Below are positions 49,314 through 56,797 of a stretch of DNA of 64,000 bases, piece after piece. Source of the DNA: CAZIRF01 sp964541755 (GTDB taxonomy: Bacteria; Spirochaetota; Spirochaetia; Treponematales; Breznakiellaceae); assembly GCA_964541755.1 (NCBI GenBank), contig CAZIRF010000004.1, positions 62,001 through 126,000 of the forward strand, given 5' to 3'. The notes beneath the pieces were generated by a model. That model ran no database searches. It was not told where the DNA came from and saw only the letters and a program-made list of their open reading frames with translations. The position numbers were made by a program, and so were the translations under genes. The first letter of the stretch is position 1; each line of letters starts with the position of its first letter.

Positions 49314-50053
49314 CGAATGGCCAGCGGGTGATACATATAGCCTGCACCGCGAACCGTAACGATATGCATCGGCTTGGCCGGATCGTCCTCGATGAGTTCG
49401 CGCAGCTGGCGGATGTGCACATAAAGGCTGTTTACATTGACCCCTTCACGAATATCCCAGGCCCGATCAAAAAGGGCCTCGTTCGTAAGGAGGGTATCCG
49501 GGTGCCGAATAAAAAAGAGAAAGAGATCGAACAACTTTTTTCGAAGTTCGATAGCCCGGCCATTTTTGTGAACGATCAAGCTTCCCACATCAATGGAAAA
49601 GGGCCCGGACTCGATTGTTTCGTCGTGTATACGCATGCCGTTCGTACGCGGCCGCGCCCGTTTCAAGATGCGGCGCACCCGCCCCAAGAGTTCATCCACA
49701 TAAAAGGGCTTGGTGATGTAATCGTCACAACCCACATCAAAACCGTCGACCTTGCTGTTGTGTGACTGGTCCGAACTGATGATGATGACCGGCAGCTCTT
49801 CATCCTGCCTGCGTATCATGCGCAGTATCTCCAATCCGTTGCTGTCGCCCAAATTGAGGTCCAACAGAACCAGATTGAGGAATTCCTTCTTGAGTATTTC
49901 CCTGGCCGCCTTGCCGTCGCCCGCTTCGCGGACAGCGTAATCGGCCTTCTTGAGTGCGCCCGCCACGAATGAACGCAGGCGCTCGTTGTCTTCAACTACC
50001 AGTATTACCAACTTGTCCAAGGCTGTTTCCACAAGCGCTCCCCCATCTATCAT
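49310..50053 (-). CDS. OmpR-family response regulator
   Basis: 247 residues. The receiver domain has VVEDNERLRSF, the phosphoacceptor in LVLLDLNLGDSNG, IIISSDQS, and the Lys in ITKPFYVDELL. The winged-helix DNA-binding domain follows (about 155-245, RKKLFDLFLFFIRHPDTLLT, VNVNSLYVHIRQLRELIEDD, TVRGAGYMYHPL). All catalytic residues are present. It is convergent with and touches the sensor cluster, so it probably receives signals from the hybrid kinase. The target genes are unknown. Confidence 0.94.
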   Translation of the reverse strand: MIDGGALVETALDKLVILVVEDNERLRSFVAGALKKADYAVREAGDGKAAREILKKEFLNLVLLDLNLGDSNGLEILRMIRRQDEELPVIIISSDQSHNSKVDGFDVGCDDYITKPFYVDELLGRVRRILKRARPRTNGMRIHDETIESGPFSIDVGSLIVHKNGRAIELRKKLFDLFLFFIRHPDTLLTNEALFDRAWDIREGVNVNSLYVHIRQLRELIEDDPAKPMHIVTVRGAGYMYHPLAIR

Positions 50054-50163
50054 GTCGAGTATGACAGACGATGCTTAAATGAACCTTAAGAAAACGGGCA
50101 ATGTTGGGCATCTCTCAAGAAAGATTCGCCGTTTACGCCTGCAAAGCAAAACAAGCCCCTCCC

Positions 50164-51609
50164 CTAAAAGGGCCCGAAACGGATGAGCACGGCAAAGGCC
50201 AGAAAAGCGACCGTCACCCCCAGCATGACGAGCTGAAGTTTCCAGGTCCAGCGCATCCACACCGGGTAGCTTACCACGGTAAAGGAAAGGGCGATGAGCA
50301 GGAGGGCGTTTGTGGGAAAGACCATGTTCGAGAAGCCGTCGCCAAAGTCGAAAGCCAGGACGGCCGTCTGCCGGGTAATCCCCACAAGGTCGGCCAGGGG
50401 GGTAAGGAGGGGCATCATGAGGAAGGCCTTTGCACTCGCCGAGCCGATAAAGAAGTTCATGACAAGGGTCGTCCCGTAGATGAGGAAGGCGGCGGCAAGC
50501 GGGGTCGCCCCCCCGATAAGCTCGGAGGCGGCATGGAGGATGGTATCCATGATCTTGCCGCTTACGATGATGTGTTTGACGCTGTAGGCCATCAGTATCA
50601 GAACCACCCCCGGAAGGAGGTCCCGCGCCCCCATAAAAAAGGCAGATGTCACGCGGCGGCCCCCGACACGAGCGAAGGCCCCCGCCCCGATGCCCCCGAC
50701 AAGGAAGAGGAGGGCCATCACCGGGAAGGCGAGGTCCGACAGGCCGGGGAGGCGTGCGGTGGCGAAGACCATGGCCATGGCGAGACCCACGCAGACGGCA
50801 AACCACACAAGGCCCCGGCGACGGGATGCGGCCCCGGCATCCACGCTGCGACTCCCGGCAGAGGCCAGTTTGGCCCGCAGGGCCTCATCGGCGGCAAAGC
50901 TGAGCGAGCGCGAAGGATCGGCCTCGACCTTCTTGGCGTGGCGCAGGACAAAGAGGGTGACGAGAGCATAGACGACGAAGAAAAAGACGATGCGCAGAAG
51001 GGCCCCCGAAAAGAGCGGGAGGTCTGCAATGCGCTGGGCGACGGCAATCGTGAAGGGATTCGTCACCGCCGACGCAAAGCCGAAGGCCATGGGCAGGAGG
51101 CTCATGCCCAAACCGGTGAGCGAATCGAAGCCCAGGGAAATGGCGAGCGGCACGATGAAGACGATCATCGGGACCATCCCCTCGTAGACCCCGATAAAGC
51201 TCGAGGTAAACATGAAAAAGAAGATCACGAGTGCGATAAGGAGGTACTTCCGCGAGGAGAAGCGTTTTACCAGAAGCCCTACAAGCTCCTCCATAATCCC
51301 CACCTTTTCGAGTATGGAGATGGCCCCGCCCACGCAGAGGATGAAGAGGATTATGGTGATAAGGGCGACATTCCCCTCGCTCCAGATGATCTCGACCGGC
51401 GCGGTGAAGCAGCGCCATACGGGGTAGTCGGGCTTTTCCACCTGATGGTAGGTCCCCTCGACGACGAGGGTACGCCCGTTTTCCCGGACGCGCTCGAACT
51501 CGCCCGCATCGAGGACCAGGGTAAGGAGCCCGCTTATCACCATGAGGCCCAGGATGATGAAGACAGAGAGCAAAAAGGCCTTCTTGCCGATTTTCATGGC
51601 TGATGACAT
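50164..51609 (-). CDS. YfcC/ArcD-like membrane transporter
   Basis: 481 residues from the ATG at 51609, eight bases after AAGGAG. About 12 hydrophobic segments (the first KAFLLSVFIILGLMVISGLL; later FIGVYEGMVPMIVFIVPLAI, FSNMVFPTNALLLIALSFTV) and the conserved SAVTNPFTIAVAQ and NFFIGSASAKAFLMMPLLTP match the YfcC (COG1288) ion-transporter superfamily. Relatives move basic amino acids or C4-dicarboxylates. The ATG overlaps the stop of the M20 peptidase gene (TGATG). Import or export of a peptide-derived amino acid together with that peptidase is the likely role. Confidence 0.85.
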   Translation of the reverse strand: MSSAMKIGKKAFLLSVFIILGLMVISGLLTLVLDAGEFERVRENGRTLVVEGTYHQVEKPDYPVWRCFTAPVEIIWSEGNVALITIILFILCVGGAISILEKVGIMEELVGLLVKRFSSRKYLLIALVIFFFMFTSSFIGVYEGMVPMIVFIVPLAISLGFDSLTGLGMSLLPMAFGFASAVTNPFTIAVAQRIADLPLFSGALLRIVFFFVVYALVTLFVLRHAKKVEADPSRSLSFAADEALRAKLASAGSRSVDAGAASRRRGLVWFAVCVGLAMAMVFATARLPGLSDLAFPVMALLFLVGGIGAGAFARVGGRRVTSAFFMGARDLLPGVVLILMAYSVKHIIVSGKIMDTILHAASELIGGATPLAAAFLIYGTTLVMNFFIGSASAKAFLMMPLLTPLADLVGITRQTAVLAFDFGDGFSNMVFPTNALLLIALSFTVVSYPVWMRWTWKLQLVMLGVTVAFLAFAVLIRFGPF

Positions 51610-53036
51610 CACTGTGCTCCTTGGATGCGCGTGCAAAGACGGCCCATGAGGGTATTGTAGAAGACGAGACCGGCCGCGATATTCTCAAGGCTGATGCGCT
51701 CGTCCTCGCTGTGGATGCGCGAGAGTTCTCCGGGAGTCAGGCGCATGGGGGCGAAACGGTAGATGGCGTCGCAGAGGGACGCATAGTGGCGGGAGTCGGT
51801 GGTGGCGGTATTGAGGAAGGGCAGAATGGCCGCATCCGGAAAGGCGACCCCGATGGCCGCGCGGATATCATCCCAGCCCTCGCTTTCGCCCCGGGCACAG
51901 GCGGGCGAACAGGGGATGGGGTCGTTGGCAAAGCTGCCGGGTTTCACGCGCAGGGCGACACGGTCGTCCGCAATAACGCGGCGCGAAAAGTCCAGGGCCT
52001 TTTCAATCGTCCACGGGGAGAGGAGGCGCAGGTTGAGGGTGGCCGATACCCGGCGCGGCATGACATTGCTCGCCCGGCTCCCCTCGAGCTGTGTCATGGC
52101 GAGCGTCGTGCGCAAGAGGGCCCGCGTGGCGTCACTGCTAGCAGACAGGGGGAAGAAGAGGGGTCCCAGCGCCCGCGCATTGCGTAATACCGGCTTCTGT
52201 ATCCCCGTGACCAGGCCGGACAAGCTGCGAAAGAAGCCCTCGACCCCCGGTGTAAGCGACCAGGGGAAGGGCTTTTTGGCCAGACGGCTCAGGGCCCGCC
52301 CCAGAACAGCTGCCGCCTGCTCCTGTGGGGGGCGCGAGGCGTGACCACTCGCCTGTTCCACCGATACTTCCACATCCAGGTAGCCCTTTTCCTCCACACT
52401 GACGAGGGCAAGGGGCTCTTTCACCATTGAAAGCATATCCTGCGCGACGATGGAGCCTTCGTCGAGGAGCCAGGAGAAGCGTATGCCCTGTTCGGCAAAC
52501 CAGGCGGCAACCTTCTGTGCGCCCTCGAAGCCGGAGACCTCCTCGTCGCCCCCAAAGGCGAACCAGATGTCGCGCGTCGGGACAAAGCCGGAAGCCATAA
52601 GGGATTCGGCGGCCTCAAGGGTCCAGAAGAGGGTCGTCTTGGTGTCCAGAGTCCCCCGCCCCCACAAAAACCCGTCCCGCAGCTCGCCGCCAAAGGGAGG
52701 GCCAGACCACTTGTCCGCCTCGACCGGTACCACATCATAGTGGGAGAGAAACAATACCGGCCGGCCAGTCGAATGTGGCTCTGCCACATTCGGCCCAAGC
52801 CCTGAGGGCTCCTGCGCAGCAGGAGCCCTCAGGGCCCGCCAACAACACACGAGGGCCCGCGGCCCGAAGTGGACCGATTCCACCGTGGCGAAAAAGCGGG
52901 GATAACTATCAGCCAGAAATTCTTGAAAACGCCCGAAGAGCGCGTCTTCGCGTTCACTTACCGTGGGAACGCGAATGGCCCCCGCCAGGCGCTCAAGGGC
53001 CTGGGCCGTAAGGGGCGCGGGAAGCTGTTCACTCAT
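51609..53036 (-). CDS. M20 family metallopeptidase with palindromic insertion
   Basis: 475 residues. Dinuclear-zinc residues are visible: LSHYDVVPV (His and Asp, about 98-106), WGRGTLDTKTT (Asp), FGGDEEVSGFEG (catalytic GluGlu), a dimerisation domain (about 215-345), and NTATTDSRHYASL (His near the end). The pattern is closest to the CPS1/PM20D1 type, which cleaves N-acyl amino acids or dipeptides. Residues about 69-93 (RAPAAQEPSGLGPNVAEPHS) are an in-frame insertion made of two palindromes (52770-52792 and 52799-52835), just before the first metal motif. The downstream transporter gene is translationally coupled. Confidence 0.9.
   Translation of the reverse strand: MSEQLPAPLTAQALERLAGAIRVPTVSEREDALFGRFQEFLADSYPRFFATVESVHFGPRALVCCWRALRAPAAQEPSGLGPNVAEPHSTGRPVLFLSHYDVVPVEADKWSGPPFGGELRDGFLWGRGTLDTKTTLFWTLEAAESLMASGFVPTRDIWFAFGGDEEVSGFEGAQKVAAWFAEQGIRFSWLLDEGSIVAQDMLSMVKEPLALVSVEEKGYLDVEVSVEQASGHASRPPQEQAAAVLGRALSRLAKKPFPWSLTPGVEGFFRSLSGLVTGIQKPVLRNARALGPLFFPLSASSDATRALLRTTLAMTQLEGSRASNVMPRRVSATLNLRLLSPWTIEKALDFSRRVIADDRVALRVKPGSFANDPIPCSPACARGESEGWDDIRAAIGVAFPDAAILPFLNTATTDSRHYASLCDAIYRFAPMRLTPGELSRIHSEDERISLENIAAGLVFYNTLMGRLCTRIQGAQ
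52770..52835. repeat. Pair of palindromes inserted in the M20 peptidase coding sequence
   Basis: CGAATGTGGC-TCT-GCCACATTCG (10-bp stem) and, six bases later, a 17-bp perfect stem GCCCTGAGGGCTCCTGC with 3-nt loop GCA. Both lie inside the reading frame and keep it open. Confidence 0.85.
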
Positions 53037-53097
53037 GCAAGCAGTGTAACCGCCAGAGGCGCATCAAGCAACCGAAAACAGGACACTGGGCCGGCGC

Positions 53098-55377
53098 TTA
53101 CTTCACCGTCATCCGGAATACCCCGTCCCAATCGGCCGGCGGTTCCTGCTTCATGAAATGGTTCACCCGCTCCAAATACACCGCAGAAGGCTGGTCGTCG
53201 TATACCTCGACACACTTTTGAAAGATTGTGGCGGCCTTTTCCCATTGCCGTTTGCGATACAGGGCGAGGCCCTTTTCGAAGTTGGTCTTGATCGACAGCA
53301 ACTTGGGGCGGGAATCCCTGATCTCCTGAATGATCTCATATATCCGAACCGGCTCGTTCTTGCCCTTCACCGTGATAAAATCCAACTCCCTGCAAAGGAA
53401 GACGTCCTTGACCTTTTCATATACCGTTTCCGAGATAATGGATTTCGAGCCATAGGCCTTGTTTGCCCCTTCGAGCCGGGCTGCCAGGTTCACCGTATCC
53501 CCGATCGAGGTAAAGTCCATCCGGTCGCGCGCCCCGACGGAACCAAAGACCACATCCCCGGTGTTGATACCGATACCGATGGACACCACCGGCTGGCCGC
53601 TCTTCTCGCGCGCTTCCCGTTCCTTCTTCATGGCGGCGCGAATCTGCATGGCGGCCCGGCAGGCATTGAGCTCCTTTTCGGGGCCCTCGAAGAAGGCCAT
53701 CATTTCATCACCCACGAATTTGTCCACATCGCCGTGGTTGTTCATGATGATTTCCGTCTCCAGGTCCAGGTAGCGGTTCAAGACGCCCACCACGGCCTCG
53801 GGCTCCATACCCTCGCAGAGGGTCGTGAAGCCCCGGATATCCGTAAACAAGAAAGCGAGCTCTTTGCGGGAGGTTTGAGCCATACCCTTTTCCGCGTGTT
53901 TGAGGGTGGAGGCGGAAATATAGGGCACAATCCCCCGAATAACCGTCACCATGTCGTTAATTTCACCGGAGAGGGATTTGATTTCGTCACGGCTCTGCAC
54001 GACATCGTTGTATACGAGTGCATTGGAAGATACCCGCGATTCACCCCGTATCATCGTGGTAAGAACGTCGGAAATCTTCCGCACGCTCATCCGCAAAAAG
54101 AGAAGGGGATTGACGATGTAGTTTCCCACCAGGTAGGTAAGAATGACCGCTATGTAGAGGAACACAAGGGTAAAGGCAATGACCGTTACGCGGGTAAGGT
54201 AGAAGGGGCGCATAATGACGTCTTCACGAAAGGTCATCACCGAAAACCCCAAAAGGCGCTCCCTGCGAACGGAAGAATCACCATTTCTGATGGTATCGAT
54301 CTTGATGATGGGGGAGTAATAGCTGATGGTTCCCGCTTCGGGATTCGACATGCTGATAACTGGGCTTCCGGGACTGCGTGAAGCGGTGTAGACACGAATG
54401 ATGTCTGCAGGGAGGGCGGGAAGCGGGGGGAATTGAACGCCGGCATCCAGGGTTGAATACTCCGCCTTTATGTCGACAAGTTCTGCCGGCAGTGCGTCCA
54501 GATAGATTTCGTCCTTCAAATTGGTGTAGATGGTCAAATCCTGATACCGGAACTCTGCCTTCGTGTTGAGTTCCAGCTGGCGGCTAAAATATTGGAGGAG
54601 GGATATTTTATCGCCCAGGTTAATGCGGTAATTGGCCGACGCTTGTTCAACCTGGCTTTTTGCCCCGTCGCCTACCGCTTTGAGGATGGAGGATCGATAG
54701 CTGTTCAGGAGGACTGTGGTCAACACAAGGAGGATCACCGCGATAATGCCGATAAAGGCGATAAAGAGCTTGGTGCGAATCTTGAAAAAGACATCCACCA
54801 TCGCCACAGCCCGTTTCTGCTTTCCCGATCCAGGCTGACGGATGCCCCTCTTGAATTCACGGTACTCTGCATACACGGGGTTCTTCAAGTTGACCTGTTT
54901 GAAGAGGATGGTCAGCGAGACAACATTGAGACAAAAAACGAGGGGGGCGGCAATGAGGGCTTCCAGTGGAAGGGCCTTGAACCAGGCGGCCGAATCGGCA
55001 AAGCCCATCATGGGCACCAAATACCCCGCTATCATCAGGCTCGTCGCCGCAACCCGAAGGGCCGAAACCTGAAGCGAGGCAGCTCGGGTCCACGGAAAGC
55101 GGTCGGTGAAGGCGAAGAAAAAAACCAAGCGGAAGAGGGCAAAGAGGGGTACCAGATACAGGGAGAAAAGCAGTATGCCGGAAAGGGCGAAAACCCCGTC
55201 GCCGCTTCCCTTCAAGAGCACCAGGGGCAGGGTAAAGGGTCTCAAGATTTCCGGGACAAATTCGGGAGGGGCCCCCACCGGCACCTGAAATACCGATACA
55301 GGTAATATGAACCAGGCGACCATCGCTGCGGCAGAGAGGAAATCGAAGATGGTAAAGCGGTTGAAACGTATATACAT
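53098..55377 (-). CDS. Membrane class III adenylate cyclase with TPR tail
   Basis: 759 residues. About four N-terminal membrane segments (1-190) are followed by a long Cache-like extracytoplasmic domain between two helices (about 210-232 and 405-430), a HAMP-like linker, and the cyclase domain (about 505-680). Catalytic features are intact: FLFTDIRGFT (metal Asp), GDVDKFVGDEMMAFF (second metal Asp and adenine-selecting Lys), and FTSIGDTVNLAARLEG (Asp, Asn and Arg). The product should be cAMP. A TPR-like region ends the protein (FEKGLALYRKRQWEKAATIFQ). It follows the TPR lipoprotein gene by 2 bases. Confidence 0.93.
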   Translation of the reverse strand: MYIRFNRFTIFDFLSAAAMVAWFILPVSVFQVPVGAPPEFVPEILRPFTLPLVLLKGSGDGVFALSGILLFSLYLVPLFALFRLVFFFAFTDRFPWTRAASLQVSALRVAATSLMIAGYLVPMMGFADSAAWFKALPLEALIAAPLVFCLNVVSLTILFKQVNLKNPVYAEYREFKRGIRQPGSGKQKRAVAMVDVFFKIRTKLFIAFIGIIAVILLVLTTVLLNSYRSSILKAVGDGAKSQVEQASANYRINLGDKISLLQYFSRQLELNTKAEFRYQDLTIYTNLKDEIYLDALPAELVDIKAEYSTLDAGVQFPPLPALPADIIRVYTASRSPGSPVISMSNPEAGTISYYSPIIKIDTIRNGDSSVRRERLLGFSVMTFREDVIMRPFYLTRVTVIAFTLVFLYIAVILTYLVGNYIVNPLLFLRMSVRKISDVLTTMIRGESRVSSNALVYNDVVQSRDEIKSLSGEINDMVTVIRGIVPYISASTLKHAEKGMAQTSRKELAFLFTDIRGFTTLCEGMEPEAVVGVLNRYLDLETEIIMNNHGDVDKFVGDEMMAFFEGPEKELNACRAAMQIRAAMKKEREAREKSGQPVVSIGIGINTGDVVFGSVGARDRMDFTSIGDTVNLAARLEGANKAYGSKSIISETVYEKVKDVFLCRELDFITVKGKNEPVRIYEIIQEIRDSRPKLLSIKTNFEKGLALYRKRQWEKAATIFQKCVEVYDDQPSAVYLERVNHFMKQEPPADWDGVFRMTVK

Positions 55378-55379
55378 AT

Positions 55380-56531
55380 TTACCGTCCGGAAAGCGCGCG
55401 GATTTTGGCGTTTGAGCGATCAAGATATTCCCGGGCGTCCTTGTATTTTGAATCCCAGCGAACAACGGCAGAGAAATTTATCTGGGCGCCCTCATAGTCT
55501 TCCTGATTATAGAAATCAATGCCTTCTTTATATAATCGTTCTGCCAAGGTCTTGATGGCTGCGTCCTTCGCTGAAAGCTTGGTCTTGTTGGCCTGTTTTA
55601 CCAGAAGGGGAAGGTATGAGCTGATAACCTCCCGGGCTCCGGCGGGGTCGTTCTTGTTGATTCGCTCATCCACGGAGGTAAGGATTGAAGCAATTTCGGC
55701 GTCATAGTCACGGGCCTTGGGCTTTTCCGCTGTGGGGGCTGGCTTTGTGACCTTCGCAGTGGCGGAGGGCTTGGGCTTCGCGGATGATGCGGTCTTGGGT
55801 TTTGCCGTCGTGCTGGCAGCCTTTTTTACGGCGGTGGAGGCCGATGGGGCAACACCTGCCACGGCGGTCAGCTCTTCGCGCAAGAGGGTCGCATGCTTCA
55901 AAGCCTGCCGCGCAATACGGTTGGCCGGATCAATTCTTTGCAGGGTAAGGGCCAAGTATTCGGTGTCTTTGATATTTTTCAAACCTGCGGCATGGGACGA
56001 GTCTGTCTCCATCAGTGTATCACTCTTTTGAACCCTGTTTTCCATATCCTCTATCACACGGGCCCGAAGTTCCTTGATCTCTTTTGAGAACCCGGAGACC
56101 TCCTTGTCGAAAAACACGAGGTCATTGAGCTTCTTGACCGCAAGAACCAACTCATAATCCTGATTTGCCGTACGCTTGGCAGTCCCCAACAGGGTCTTGG
56201 CCTGCGAGAGCCAATACGCGTATTGTTTGTCCCTGAATTTATCCACTTCAATGACATATTTGGCTGCTCTGGGGTGATCGGGATCCAGTTTCAAGGCATC
56301 CGAAAATCGCCTTCGCACCACATCAATCTGTGTAAGATCGTTATTCTTCAAGAGATCGCCATTGTATCTTTCCAAGCCATCGGAGAAAAGAAGCTCGGCC
56401 TTCTCCCGATCACTGGTTTGCATCAATAGCAGGCTGTTTGCCCTGAGAGAGGCACAAGACATAATCGTGAGGGACAGCACCCCCGCGACAACAAGGGCAC
56501 GGCCCCTGTTCAAGATTGAACTATATATCAT
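55380..56531 (-). CDS. TPR lipoprotein upstream of adenylate cyclase
   Basis: 383 residues. The signal peptide ends in a lipobox LTIMSC (Cys about 26). TPR-like helices occupy about 40-110 and 315-375 (YKEGIDFYNQEDYEGAQINF), separated by an Ala/Lys/Pro/Thr-rich linker (about 225-275, repeats of AKPK/SAKPKPSA). It is probably anchored in the inner or outer membrane and may present a signal to the cyclase encoded immediately downstream. Its start is preceded by CGGAGGTATCC. The 266-base upstream gap is AT-rich and holds an 8-bp palindrome GATTTTTC-GAT-GAAAAATC; no gene is seen there. Confidence 0.88.
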   Translation of the reverse strand: MIYSSILNRGRALVVAGVLSLTIMSCASLRANSLLLMQTSDREKAELLFSDGLERYNGDLLKNNDLTQIDVVRRRFSDALKLDPDHPRAAKYVIEVDKFRDKQYAYWLSQAKTLLGTAKRTANQDYELVLAVKKLNDLVFFDKEVSGFSKEIKELRARVIEDMENRVQKSDTLMETDSSHAAGLKNIKDTEYLALTLQRIDPANRIARQALKHATLLREELTAVAGVAPSASTAVKKAASTTAKPKTASSAKPKPSATAKVTKPAPTAEKPKARDYDAEIASILTSVDERINKNDPAGAREVISSYLPLLVKQANKTKLSAKDAAIKTLAERLYKEGIDFYNQEDYEGAQINFSAVVRWDSKYKDAREYLDRSNAKIRALSGR

Positions 56532-56797
56532 GGATACCTCCGGATGTTCGTATAAATAATTGAGGCAATTTCGAATATGACCGATTTTTCATCGAAAAAT
56601 CCTTATTGGGGAGCATTTGGTCAATTTACTTATTTTACATTAAAAGGCATTCGATTTCAATTCCCCCCTATTCGATTGCAAAGGATAATTCTTGTACAAT
56701 AGAGAAACTACAGGGCAATGAAGAAGAGAGTCAACAGACCATCTTCTCGCGTGGAGCAGATGTTTTTATACCACTTCCGCCCCCAAAAGACAGATTT

